A stretch of DNA of 56,112 nucleotides from Aeromonas lacus. Its GTDB lineage: Bacteria; Pseudomonadota; Gammaproteobacteria; Enterobacterales; Aeromonadaceae. The position numbers and the translations under genes were made by a program. Where the stretch lies: NCBI RefSeq assembly GCF_000764665.1, contig NZ_JRGM01000022.1:1-56112 (forward strand), in the 5' to 3' direction. Below, in pieces: positions 17,038 through 25,151 of this stretch (positions are counted from its first letter, which is position 1; the number at the start of each line of letters is the position of its first letter). The notes under the pieces were generated by a model that had not been told where the DNA came from, did no database searches, and saw nothing but the letters and a program-made list of their open reading frames with translations.

Positions 17038-17559
17038 ATGAGCATTATTTTGGGCATAGACCCGGGATCGCGGATCACCGGCTACGGGGTTATCCGGGTC
17101 GTCAGCGGCAAGGCCGAATATCTGGGGTCGGGCTGTATTCGCACCGACTGCGGTGAATTGCCCGAGCGCCTCAAGCAGGTCTATGACGGGGTATGCGAGA
17201 TCATCACCCAGTTCAAGCCCACCGAATTTGCCATCGAACGGGTCTTTATGGCCCGCAACGCCGACTCGGCCCTGAAACTGGGGCAGGCCCGGGGCAGCGC
17301 CATCGTCGCCGCAGTCAACGCCTATCTGCCAGTGAGCGAGTACTCCGCCACCCAGATCAAACAGGCGGTGGTGGGTACCGGCGGCGCCAGCAAGGAGCAG
17401 GTGCAGCATATGGTGACCCATCTGCTGAAACTCTCCGCCACCCCGCAGGCGGATGCGGCGGATGCCCTCGGAGTGGCGCTCTGCCACCTGCACACCCGCC
17501 AGAGCCTGATCAAGATGGCAGGCCGTGCCAGCAGTTCGGTACGTGGCCGCTATCGCTGA
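17038..17559 (+). CDS. ruvC: Holliday junction resolvase RuvC
   Basis: A 173-residue crossover junction endodeoxyribonuclease, the same length as E. coli RuvC. The four acidic catalytic residues are Asp8 (GIDPGS), Glu67 (AIERVF), Asp139 and Asp142 ([13 protein letters not shown]). It cleaves four-way junctions with the RuvAB motor. The frame opens at 16993, but the ATG at 17038 gives the standard N-terminus [11 protein letters not shown]. ruvA and ruvB are not found downstream. The gene ends at a strong palindromic terminator, and the type III secretion island begins beyond it. Confidence 0.96.
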   Translation: MSIILGIDPGSRITGYGVIRVVSGKAEYLGSGCIRTDCGELPERLKQVYDGVCEIITQFKPTEFAIERVFMARNADSALKLGQARGSAIVAAVNAYLPVSEYSATQIKQAVVGTGGASKEQVQHMVTHLLKLSATPQADAADALGVALCHLHTRQSLIKMAGRASSSVRGRYR

Positions 17560-17602
17560 ACCTTGTTTACCCGCCCCGATCACCTCGGGATCGCCAAATA
17601 AA

Positions 17603-17631
17603 AAACCGCCCCGGATATCCGGGGCGGTTTT
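17603..17631. terminator. Bidirectional palindromic terminator between ruvC and the secretion island
   Basis: A perfect palindrome (CCGCCCCGGATATCCGGGGCGG, split here: CCGCCCC, GGATATCC, GGGGCGG) flanked by AAAA and TTTT. Both strands have T-runs, and that on the minus strand (TTTTTTATTT) is the stronger. It terminates ruvC and the convergent chaperone-effector operon. Confidence 0.9.
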
Positions 17632-17699
17632 GTTTGGCCCGTCAGCAAGCCGGGACGTCGCTAAAGACGAAATCGCTCGGCTTGGCACTCTGCGTTTGG

Positions 17700-18098
17700 C
17701 TAGACGAACAGACTGCCAGAGCGTACCGGAATACTCTCCTCCTGAGCCTGCAATAAAGGCAGCAGTTCGTGGTAACCGGCATGCAGCTTGTCGCAGGCAG
17801 CTTGGCATACTTCTGGATCCGCATGCTCATCCAGAGTGCACCACAACAGCAAATGCCCTCGACCATCCACCGTCAGTCTGGCCGGTTGCAAGGTAGAGAG
17901 TGGGCTGTTGACCTGCAACAGCAGCAGCATGACACCGGAAAGCATTCTGGTGGGAAGCGGGGCGAGCGGCAGTGCCAGCACATATTGCCCATCGATCTTC
18001 TCGAACCATAGCTCTGGCGCATCCTCAAACCTGATCACCCGGCTCTCGCCCGCTGCGGGTAGAGCCAATCCCAGTGAACCCAACCAATCAATCAACAT
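17700..18098 (-). CDS. Class I type III secretion chaperone (SpcU-like)
   Basis: A 132-residue acidic protein with the size and alternating-strand pattern of class I effector chaperones (LWFEKIDGQYVLALPLAPLP, ARLTVDGRGHLLLWCTLD). The frame opens at 18164, but the ATG at 18098 lies just past the effector stop codon. AAGGAG in the last codons of the effector gene forms its ribosome binding site, so the two are translationally coupled. By position it binds the N-terminal region of the ExoU-like effector, as SpcU does for ExoU in Pseudomonas aeruginosa. Sequence similarity to SpcU itself cannot be measured here. Confidence 0.75.
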   Translation of the reverse strand: MLIDWLGSLGLALPAAGESRVIRFEDAPELWFEKIDGQYVLALPLAPLPTRMLSGVMLLLLQVNSPLSTLQPARLTVDGRGHLLLWCTLDEHADPEVCQAACDKLHAGYHELLPLLQAQEESIPVRSGSLFV

Positions 18099-18100
18099 AT

Positions 18101-20110
18101 TTACTCCTTCATCATCCAGGAGCGAGCCTGAGTCACTGTGGTAGAGGAGAGAGGCTTGCTCCACGGTTTATTGCGGGCCCCATAGTTATCAGCCAGCTCC
18201 CGCAGGGCCTCATTGACCTCGGCCGACGTGGCCGCGCCGACAAGTGCGTGCTCGGTTTTACGCAGGAGCGCCACATTGCTGTCCGGCTGACCGGGACGGA
18301 ACAGGGAGGGGTAGATCACCTCATGAATGATGTTGTTCGCGACCGTTGCCACCTGACGGCGGCTGGCCTCTTCCTTGCCCAGATCCAGCGCGGCGAAACG
18401 CCCTGCCGGGCTCGGTGTATCGAGCAACCTGGCCAGTGCCGGGTTGTCTGCCTGATTGAGCTGCGCGACAAGCCACTGCTGCCGGGCCGGCGAGTCTGCG
18501 AGTGTGCCAAGCTGATCCAGAGCCTGCGCCAGCGAGCCAGAGAGATCGAGTCGCGCCGAGGGATCTTGATCCAGCACAGATGCAACCAGCATAGAGAGTT
18601 GCTCCTGAACTGCCTGACGAAAAAAGGCCGTTGTCTGGACATCCGGGGTGCGCTCTTCGGCCACCGCGGCAAAGTCCCGATCCGGGAGCGCCAGCAGCGC
18701 CGACTCCAGATCCTGGAACTGATAATCCTTGCGGCTTCTCTCCCGTCCTTCCAGATGCTGCCCGACCACATCGGCCAGCCTCTCCTGCAGATGCTGTTTG
18801 TCCGCATCGCTCATGGTGAAGTTGAGGGTGCCACTTAACGTGCCGCTGAAATCACCGCGCTCTGATTTAAGCGGTACAGTCACCACTTGATCGGTCAACC
18901 CGTCAAGCCCTCTGGTTTGCAACGCCGAGCGTGCGCCGACGGGAGCTCCAACTACCCAGTCTGCAATCGCCCCCTTGCGAGTACCGCGATCGGCCGGTTT
19001 ACCGCCCTCTTCTTCAAACTTGAGGATCAGGTTCTCATGCTCGGCGATGGTGGCCCCCCGGGCCTCGGGATGGATAAGTTCAGGCACCGGGACGTTGAGC
19101 ATGACGCCGCCATCTTGCAATGACAGCTTCTCCCCCTGCGCCAGGAAAGGTTGATGCTGCTCCTCCGGGCGACTGAACACCACCGGGAATGAGCCCGATA
19201 TGTGCGCTGCGCGGGCAATCTCCATGTCTGGCGTCAGGCTGGCGTTAAACAGGATCATCTGGGGACGGCCATCGAACATGCCGGTCCCCGTGATGTTCAA
19301 CTCCTTGATGGCCGGGATGTGGCGACCAAGCAGAGCCAGATCGCCGAAGGTCACACCGCCTCCCTGTTCGAGGCGCTGACGAATGGCTGCGACGTCGGGT
19401 CTGGTGGCCAGCTCGGGGTGGGCCTTCAATTGCGCAAGAACCGAACTGCGTGACTCCTGCTTGAGTATCCTTTCGAGCGGGACGGCATCCGACTGCAGAC
19501 GCGGAAAGATGTTGCTCAGCAGTTGTACGAAGCTGCCAAGTTTACCCAGCTTGAGTTTTTCGAGCACGCTGGCGATCGCTTTGCCTGCTTCGCCACTCAT
19601 GTGCTGGGCCAGGCTGATCTTTTTTACCGGCGAATCAAGCAGGCTGATGAAGTCCATCTCGTCCGAGAGCGCCTTGAACTCGCTCGCATTCATACCGGCA
19701 GCAAGCAGTGCTGCGGTAATGGCACCGGCCGAGGAGCCAGAGAGAGTGCGGATCCCCTCCAGCTTCCCCTGTGCCTCCAGCGCCTGAATGGCACCCGGAT
19801 AGGCAGCACCTTTGGCACCGCCACCACTGAGCACCAGGCTGGTGATGGGCGGCCGTGCCAGAGTAACGGATGCCGAGCCATCCTGCTGGCGGGTGATGGT
19901 CACCTGACGTGGGCCGCAGCCCTCACAGATCACATCGCTCTTGGCAGAAGCCGCCAACGGGGCATGGCTCACACTCTCCAGCTGGGGGCCAGATACGCCC
20001 CCCAGGGTCGCGACAAGGCTGGGAGCACTCTCCTGCGGTCGGCTCGGTTGCGACTCAACAGCAGGCGTGTTTGTCGATTGTGAAAGGCGGGGGGCTTGCT
20101 GAATCTGCAT
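18101..20110 (-). CDS. exoU: ExoU-like patatin phospholipase, type III effector
   Basis: A 669-residue protein close in length to Pseudomonas ExoU (687 aa), with no signal peptide. The patatin catalytic dyad is intact: the oxyanion-hole motif GGGAKG (96-101), the nucleophile elbow GSSAG with Ser127, and DGG with Asp333. Spacings match ExoU Ser142/Asp344. The N-terminal ~50 residues are Ser/Pro/Gln-rich, as expected of a secretion signal and chaperone-binding region. ExoU is a phospholipase A2 activated by host ubiquitin that lyses host membranes. Whether the C-terminal ~300 residues here keep the membrane and ubiquitin-binding function needs structural comparison. It has an ExsA-like promoter and a downstream chaperone gene. 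Confidence 0.85.
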   Translation of the reverse strand: MQIQQAPRLSQSTNTPAVESQPSRPQESAPSLVATLGGVSGPQLESVSHAPLAASAKSDVICEGCGPRQVTITRQQDGSASVTLARPPITSLVLSGGGAKGAAYPGAIQALEAQGKLEGIRTLSGSSAGAITAALLAAGMNASEFKALSDEMDFISLLDSPVKKISLAQHMSGEAGKAIASVLEKLKLGKLGSFVQLLSNIFPRLQSDAVPLERILKQESRSSVLAQLKAHPELATRPDVAAIRQRLEQGGGVTFGDLALLGRHIPAIKELNITGTGMFDGRPQMILFNASLTPDMEIARAAHISGSFPVVFSRPEEQHQPFLAQGEKLSLQDGGVMLNVPVPELIHPEARGATIAEHENLILKFEEEGGKPADRGTRKGAIADWVVGAPVGARSALQTRGLDGLTDQVVTVPLKSERGDFSGTLSGTLNFTMSDADKQHLQERLADVVGQHLEGRERSRKDYQFQDLESALLALPDRDFAAVAEERTPDVQTTAFFRQAVQEQLSMLVASVLDQDPSARLDLSGSLAQALDQLGTLADSPARQQWLVAQLNQADNPALARLLDTPSPAGRFAALDLGKEEASRRQVATVANNIIHEVIYPSLFRPGQPDSNVALLRKTEHALVGAATSAEVNEALRELADNYGARNKPWSKPLSSTTVTQARSWMMKE

Positions 20111-20142
20111 GGCGCTTCTCCTGTTACGATGGAATTGTCCCC

Positions 20143-20194
20143 ATTCTAGGGATGCAACCCGTGGTCGTTTGGCAACAGAAGCCGCGATTTTGTC
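20143..20194 (-). promoter_or_regulatory. ExsA-like promoter of exoU
   Basis: On the minus strand a 26-nt box (20169-20194) contains an A-tract, GGC and TGCCA elements that fit the ExsA pattern (A-rich, GnC, TGnnA) with some mismatches. Exactly 20 nt later is TAGAAT (20143-20148), a 5/6 match to the -10 consensus. The same geometry is seen at the other ExsA-like promoters of the island, tying the effector to the secretion regulon. Confidence 0.6.
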
Positions 20195-20205
20195 AATGGG
20201 GGGAT

Positions 20206-20844
20206 TTATTTTCTCTCGTGAACATCGGCGCGCTCCAGCGTCACCGCCATCGCCCGCGAGAGCGCGTCGAGCTGGCCATCGAGGCTGGCATCGATGATCC
20301 CCACCTCGGTTTCGAGGATGCAGCCCCCCTGATCGAGGCGGGCATCGGCAGAGATCTCGAGATAACCGATCTCGGGGAAATCCTTGTGCACCCGGGCAAT
20401 CTGATCGCGCACCGCCTGCACCTGTTCAGGATTGACCCGCACCGTCACCTGCTTCTGGTTGCTCACCAGCGAGAGCGCCTCGCGCACCACCTTGAGGGTG
20501 AGCGCCACCTGATCGTAATCGTGCAGGATCTTGCGCACCGCCTGCAGCACCACCTCGCTCATCTGCTGCTCCACTGTGCGGTAGTATTGCTGGCACTGCA
20601 GCTGGGTCTGGTGCACCAGCACAGCCTGTTCACGACGAGCCTCCTCGATGCCTGCCTGCCAGCCGAGCAGCTTCTGCTCCTCATAGACGGCACGCGCCTC
20701 TTCGACGATATCGGCAGCCTGTGCCCGGGCGGCATCGACCAGCGCCTGAGCACTCAGATAGGCCTGATAGTCGTGATTGCGCAGGATCCGCTGACCGGGA
20801 GCCAGTTGCAGGTGTTCACTCTTTATTTCAACAAATGGCAGCAT
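20206..20844 (-). CDS. ascL: Type III secretion stator protein AscL (SctL)
   Basis: A 212-residue SctL/YscL homologue. It regulates the export ATPase as a stator linking AscN to AscK/AscQ at the cytoplasmic sorting platform. Residues ~30-100 are a long Ala/Glu/Gln helix typical of FliH/YscL. The C-terminal half carries the VTVRVNPEQ and LEISADARLDQGGCILETEVGIIDASLDGQL segments of the FliH family. It is the last gene of the exsD-ascB-L operon and overlaps ascK by 22 nt. The exoU promoter begins after it. Confidence 0.92.
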   Translation of the reverse strand: MLPFVEIKSEHLQLAPGQRILRNHDYQAYLSAQALVDAARAQAADIVEEARAVYEEQKLLGWQAGIEEARREQAVLVHQTQLQCQQYYRTVEQQMSEVVLQAVRKILHDYDQVALTLKVVREALSLVSNQKQVTVRVNPEQVQAVRDQIARVHKDFPEIGYLEISADARLDQGGCILETEVGIIDASLDGQLDALSRAMAVTLERADVHERK

Positions 20845-21449
20845 TGTGGCGTTACCTGTTTGGCAATTTTGAGACAGAGTGCGCGAGCGAGCGGCAGCTC
20901 GGCATCAGCCAGTGACCAGCCTGGGCGCTGGGGTGTTACAGGCAGACGCAGTGCGAGGCGACGGGCCCAGGCGGGATGAGCCGCCCCCGCCGCAGCCAGC
21001 CAGAATTCCAAGCCAGTCGCCTCCAGCGAGGCACTATCGAGCGTGGCGGGCAGCGGTTGCTGCCAGCCGGCAGGCCAGGGGCCGATCAAGAGATCGAGGC
21101 GAGCGAGCAGCGATCTGTGCCCCTCCTCCCCCAACACCGCGATGATTTGGCGCAGCACAGGCGCTTGCAGGCAGTGGCGGATCGCCTCGCCATGGAGCAC
21201 GGCGCCAAGCTGGCGCAGCACAAGCGCCAGCGCCTCGGCCGGAAAGAGCGCCAGCCCGCCAAGCTGCGCGGGCAGTTCGTAGTCGATAGCCAGTGCCAGC
21301 TCGTCGAGCAGGGCCTGATTGCAGGCAGGCAGAGTGCGCCACTCGGGCACACTCGCCTGCAGCCAGCGCCACGAGGCGGGGAAGTGCTCCTCGTGCAGAT
21401 AGCTGGCCGGACAAAAGCGCAGTTGATAAGGGGTAAGGCCGACCGCCAT
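20823..21449 (-). CDS. ascK: Type III secretion sorting-platform protein AscK (SctK)
   Basis: A 208-residue YscK homologue (family length ~209) that links the inner ring (AscD) to AscQ and AscL in the cytosolic sorting platform. The frame extends upstream to 21542. The ATG at 21449 is chosen because it overlaps the ascJ stop codon by one base (TGATG) and gives [22 protein letters not shown], the usual start of the family. There are no membrane segments. Confidence 0.9.
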   Translation of the reverse strand: MAVGLTPYQLRFCPASYLHEEHFPASWRWLQASVPEWRTLPACNQALLDELALAIDYELPAQLGGLALFPAEALALVLRQLGAVLHGEAIRHCLQAPVLRQIIAVLGEEGHRSLLARLDLLIGPWPAGWQQPLPATLDSASLEATGLEFWLAAAGAAHPAWARRLALRLPVTPQRPGWSLADAELPLARALCLKIAKQVTPQCCHLLK

Positions 21450-22186
21450 CAACGACTCCGACGCCGGTGCCACATGAATTGGGCCAGATTGGTGGTCACC
21501 ACCAGCGCCAGCAGGAGTGCAATCAGTCCACCCAGCCGCCATCTGGAGCCTTCACTCACCTCGATGGAGAAGAGGGTGGTATTGCGCGGCATCAGGGGAC
21601 TCTGGCGTACATCGGCCGAGGGTACCAGCACCACGCTGATCCGGTCGTAGGCAAGCCCCTCGATGCTGTTGTTGACCAGCTGCTTGATCTGCGGGATGTA
21701 GGTGTCGAGCTGGATATCCGCCGCATGTTTGATAAAGACCGAGGCCGAGGCGGGCGATGGCTTCTTGCTGATCCCCTCGTTCCCTTCGGGCAATACCACA
21801 TGGACGCGGGCCACCAGTACGCCATCGATCTCCGATAGGGTGTGGGAGATCTCCTGCGCCTTGGCGTAGTTGAGGCGAGCCCGCTCCTCGGTTGGCGAGG
21901 AGATGAGGCCATCCTTGGGAAAGACATCCTGCAGGGTGGAGAAGCTCTCGCGCGGATACCCTTTGCGCTTGAGCAGTTCAACCGCCTGCGCCACATCGGA
22001 CTCCTCGACCAGCAGCTTGATCTTGCCATCCTTGTCAGGCTGCTTGTCCGAGGAGATCCCCTCGGTGCGCAGCAGCGCCAGCATCTCGTTGCCCTCTTTC
22101 TGGTTCACCCCGGTATAAAGCTCCACCTTGCAGCCACTGAGCAGCAGGGAGGTGCACAGCACCCCCATCAGCATCGATCTCTTCAC
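21449..22186 (-). CDS. ascJ: Inner-membrane ring lipoprotein AscJ (SctJ)
   Basis: A 245-residue SctJ/YscJ lipoprotein of the inner-membrane ring. The signal peptide ends in the lipobox LLLSGC with Cys19 as the lipidated residue. Two ring-building domains follow ([42 protein letters not shown]). One transmembrane helix lies near the C-terminus ([22 protein letters not shown]), followed by a short basic tail. It lies six bases after ascI in the same operon. Confidence 0.95.
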   Translation of the reverse strand: MKRSMLMGVLCTSLLLSGCKVELYTGVNQKEGNEMLALLRTEGISSDKQPDKDGKIKLLVEESDVAQAVELLKRKGYPRESFSTLQDVFPKDGLISSPTEERARLNYAKAQEISHTLSEIDGVLVARVHVVLPEGNEGISKKPSPASASVFIKHAADIQLDTYIPQIKQLVNNSIEGLAYDRISVVLVPSADVRQSPLMPRNTTLFSIEVSEGSRWRLGGLIALLLALVVTTNLAQFMWHRRRSR

Positions 22187-22192
22187 ACTACC

Positions 22193-22534
22193 TCACTGGG
22201 TCTTCAACAGGGTTTCTACGTTCTGGCTCATCTTGCCCACGGTCTTGGCAATGAGCTCCTCCTGCATGGTGATCCGCATCAGCGACCACTGCATCTGCAT
22301 CAAACTGTTGGGGTCATCGCCCGGCGTTGCCAGCTCGGCCTGCAGGCTCTGCTTGGCCTCGACAAACTGCTGCTTGATCTCGCCGATTTCGCCAAGCAAT
22401 GTACCGCCGATCCCCTGAGCGCTGCCGCCCATCGCCTGCTCGAAGGTGGCGATCTGGGCACCGGGAACATCCGCCGCTTTCAGCTCATCCAGGCTGGTCA
22501 CCACGGCCTGCGCGCTTTGTGCTATCTCCATCAC
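22193..22534 (-). CDS. ascI: Inner rod protein AscI (SctI)
   Basis: A 113-residue YscI-family inner rod or needle-adapter protein. It has a helical C-terminus (MRITMQEELIAKTVGKMSQNVETLLKTQ) of the type conserved among rod subunits. It polymerises beneath the needle and takes part in the substrate switch. The start codon overlaps ascH by four bases. Confidence 0.88.
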   Translation of the reverse strand: MMEIAQSAQAVVTSLDELKAADVPGAQIATFEQAMGGSAQGIGGTLLGEIGEIKQQFVEAKQSLQAELATPGDDPNSLMQMQWSLMRITMQEELIAKTVGKMSQNVETLLKTQ

Positions 22535-23082
22535 TCCTCCAGATCCAGTTTGTGTGCGTGACGCACCAGATTGTTGACCATGCCGTTGTGCGGGATCAGG
22601 GTCATCAGTTCGCGTCGGGCCAGCTCGGCAAGATAGTCGTTACCGGGCAATGCCCCCTGCCCCCGCAGTTCAGCCATCACCTTGAGCAGCACCGTCTCCC
22701 GCCGCGACGAGAGCGGATCAAACTCCCGCATCAGGGCGCGCAACTCTGGCAGGTCGATGGCAGCCACCACCGGCAGCTGGCGCTCGCCAAAGCGTTCGAT
22801 CAGCTTGCTCGCTACCGGCTTGAAGAGCTGGTCGGCTACCCCGGTCGCCTTGTCATCCTGCTGATAGACCTGCCAGAGCAGCTCGCGCCGGGTGGCGGCA
22901 GAGTGTCCCTCCAGCAGCGCTTCCAGCGGCGTCCCCTCTTTCCAGCGTGTCAGCAGGGCGCTGCTCTCCTCTTTGGCCAGCAGCCGCTCAAAATGTTGCC
23001 GCTCTGCCGCTGCAGGCGGGGGCAACCCCGGCGGCGTCACCGCAAGCGGACGGACGCCCTGTTCGTTACCATCGACCTTCAT
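22531..23082 (-). CDS. ascH: Secreted regulator AscH (YscH/YopR family)
   Basis: A 183-residue homologue of YscH/YopR, a protein secreted early by the injectisome that affects needle assembly. The body is helical (PVASKLIERFGERQLPVVAAIDLPELRALMREFDPLSSRRE), with a Pro-rich N-terminal secretion region (PPGLPPPAAAER). There is no Sec signal peptide. It overlaps ascG and ascI by four bases each, which indicates coupled translation. Confidence 0.85.
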   Translation of the reverse strand: MKVDGNEQGVRPLAVTPPGLPPPAAAERQHFERLLAKEESSALLTRWKEGTPLEALLEGHSAATRRELLWQVYQQDDKATGVADQLFKPVASKLIERFGERQLPVVAAIDLPELRALMREFDPLSSRRETVLLKVMAELRGQGALPGNDYLAELARRELMTLIPHNGMVNNLVRHAHKLDLEE

Positions 23083-23429
23083 GAGGCGATCTGCTCGCGC
23101 ATGCCAGCGGCAAACTGCTGCAAGGAGGAGAGCTCGCTCTGCTCAAGCCGGGCCAACCGGCTCTGCAGTGCATCCAGCCGTGTCAGCCGCCATTCGCACA
23201 GGGCGAGCCAGGGTTCCAGTTCGGGGGTATCGCACCCTTTGCCCAGCGCCAGAGCCCCCTCGTAATCTCCCCGGTTCATCAGGGAGGAGAGGCGGATCAG
23301 GGTGACACACTCGCTCATCTGCGGATCGCTTGCGAGCCAGTCGGCGATGGCGGCGGCCTGCGAGTGACAATGATGACCGGTGCCGGCCAGTGCCAGTTCG
23401 GCCAGCTGCCGTTTCAGTTGGCGATCCAT
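23079..23429 (-). CDS. ascG: Needle chaperone AscG (SctG)
   Basis: A 116-residue YscG/PscG homologue (115 aa in Yersinia) with a TPR-like helical fold. Together with AscE it holds the needle subunit AscF monomeric in the cytosol. The frame extends to 23513, but the ATG at 23429 follows the ascF stop codon by two bases and gives MDRQLKRQLAELALAGTG, matching family length. Confidence 0.88.
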   Translation of the reverse strand: MDRQLKRQLAELALAGTGHHCHSQAAAIADWLASDPQMSECVTLIRLSSLMNRGDYEGALALGKGCDTPELEPWLALCEWRLTRLDALQSRLARLEQSELSSLQQFAAGMREQIAS

Positions 23430-23431
23430 CG

Positions 23432-23680
23432 TCACACCTTCTGCAAGATGCCCTGCATCAGATCTTTCATGCTGCGGGTCACGGTAGAGTTGATGTTGTA
23501 GATCACTGACCACTTGTTGATCTTGTGTTGCAGCTCGGCCAGCCTGGCGGGGTCATCGGGATTATCTTTCAGTGCGTCAATCGCAGCTTTTACGTCAGTG
23601 TTGGCATCGTTAGCCTGCTTCTTCAGCGCCTCGGCGACGTTATCCAGGGTATTCCCCGGGTTAAAAATGGGTTCTGCCAT
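23432..23680 (-). CDS. ascF: Needle subunit AscF (SctF)
   Basis: An 82-residue helical-hairpin protein that polymerises into the injectisome needle. The conserved turn PDDPARLAELQHKINKWSV and the C-terminal helix NSTVTRSMKDLMQGILQKV are typical of YscF/PscF. It needs AscE and AscG as chaperones, whose genes flank it. Only a few bases separate the three genes. Confidence 0.95.
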   Translation of the reverse strand: MAEPIFNPGNTLDNVAEALKKQANDANTDVKAAIDALKDNPDDPARLAELQHKINKWSVIYNINSTVTRSMKDLMQGILQKV

Positions 23681-23683
23681 CTC

Positions 23684-23884
23684 TTATGCTCCTTTGATCT
23701 GCTCAAGTATCTGCATGCCCGCCTCGATGGCGTCCGCTTCCTGTTGCCACTGCCGGTACTGCTGCGGAGATCCCCCGCGCATCAGCTGGCGCTTGACCTC
23801 ACCCAACGCCTGCACCAGCTGCTCCTGCAGCGCGCGGGCGAAGGCGGGATCAGCGCCGGACAGTCGCGTTTCCAAACTGGTCAT
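23684..23884 (-). CDS. ascE: Needle co-chaperone AscE (SctE)
   Basis: A 66-residue protein, the same length as YscE. Two helices are visible (AFARALQEQLVQALGEVKRQLM; QQYRQWQQEADAIEAGMQILEQI). With AscG it binds AscF. The gene starts inside the 3' end of ascD, overlapping it by about 35 nt. An additional upstream Met codon (23887) is also possible. Confidence 0.88.
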   Translation of the reverse strand: MTSLETRLSGADPAFARALQEQLVQALGEVKRQLMRGGSPQQYRQWQQEADAIEAGMQILEQIKGA

Positions 23885-25151
23885 CATGGCTTTCGCCCCC
23901 TTTCAATCTGACGATGTATTGCTGCTTGCCCTTGCTCACCACCACGGCATCGCGCTGGATAGAGAGGATGCGGACCCCGTTGGCTGTCGCCCCTCCGACC
24001 GGATAGCGGCGGTTATCCGCCAGGGTGACGTAAGGCACCCGGCCGAGGGAGACACTGCGCACCTCGAACTCCAGCTCATCCTGACGGGGCGTTCGGCTCT
24101 GGTTGATCAGCTCCAGCATGGGGTGAGAGCCGAACTCGCGGCGAAACTGCAGCTGCAATTGCTGAAATTGCGCCAGCCTCGCCTCATCCAGCTGACCTGA
24201 CAGCTCGATCCGGTCGCGCGATTCACTCACCCGCAGCAAACCGGCCAGTCCCTGCTCCTGCAACATGGCATCGAGTCGCTTGCGATGGGCTCCGGCCACC
24301 TGCACCCGGTTTTCGATGCCAAGTAGCCCCGGCACCTCCTGCTTGAGCAGGGATTCAATGCTGTTCCAGCGGGCGTCCTGTGCACTGATGGCACCGCTCA
24401 AGCGCAGCCAGCCGGGCTCCTTGCCATTGCGGATCTGCAACTGTTCGTAACCGAGCTTTTGCAGAATGAAACCGGCGCCCTGACGCAGATCTTCCATGGT
24501 GCGCAGATCGAGACGATAGTTGAGCCCCTTGCCATCGAGATACTGCTGCAGGGCGAGGCGGTTGCCGTTCTCATCCACATATCCCGAGAGCAGCCAGAGT
24601 TCGGGGTCGCTGCTGTTGAGCACCACTTGTCGATAAGCGGGGGCAGCCAGAAAGCGCTTGAGCTCCTGCTCATTGCGAGCGGTATCGCTCTCGCTGCTCC
24701 CCTGCCACCAGCCGTGACCAAGCATCACGACCACCGCCATGACCAGCGACAGGCAGAGGCCAACCAGCCACCACTCGGCACTGCCGGCACGCCGCCGTGG
24801 TCGTGTCGGTACCGCCATGGCTGGCAACGCCTCCAGCTGTTCGGGCAGCGACCGGCTGCTGTCGCAAAAGCTCCAGAGCAGGGGGCCAGCCTCCAGACGG
24901 GTACCGGCCATCAGCTGGGCGCCGGTCTCCAGTGCCACACTATCCTGAGTCGGCGTGATGCCCTCTGCCCACCCCTGCAGGTTGATCCCTTCGGCCGACA
25001 CCAGCAGCACCAGATGCTCGGGGGCCATCCCCTCATCCACCAGCACCAGATCGGCCAGCAGCGGATCAGAGCCGATGACCAGACGCCCTTCCGGCAGGGC
25101 TACCTCTACCCCTCGGTTAAGCCCGCGATATACGCGGCACTTCCAGCTCAT
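23850..25151 (-). CDS. ascD: Inner-membrane ring protein AscD (SctD)
   Basis: A 433-residue YscD homologue (YscD about 419 aa). Residues 1-110 form a cytoplasmic forkhead-associated-like domain ([21 protein letters not shown]) that contacts AscK. One transmembrane helix spans residues ~127-145. The periplasmic part holds ring-building repeats. The ATG at 25151 overlaps the ascC stop codon; an upstream Met at 25205 lies inside ascC and is not favoured. Confidence 0.92.
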   Translation of the reverse strand: MSWKCRVYRGLNRGVEVALPEGRLVIGSDPLLADLVLVDEGMAPEHLVLLVSAEGINLQGWAEGITPTQDSVALETGAQLMAGTRLEAGPLLWSFCDSSRSLPEQLEALPAMAVPTRPRRRAGSAEWWLVGLCLSLVMAVVVMLGHGWWQGSSESDTARNEQELKRFLAAPAYRQVVLNSSDPELWLLSGYVDENGNRLALQQYLDGKGLNYRLDLRTMEDLRQGAGFILQKLGYEQLQIRNGKEPGWLRLSGAISAQDARWNSIESLLKQEVPGLLGIENRVQVAGAHRKRLDAMLQEQGLAGLLRVSESRDRIELSGQLDEARLAQFQQLQLQFRREFGSHPMLELINQSRTPRQDELEFEVRSVSLGRVPYVTLADNRRYPVGGATANGVRILSIQRDAVVVSKGKQQYIVRLKGGESHDDQFGNATVRR

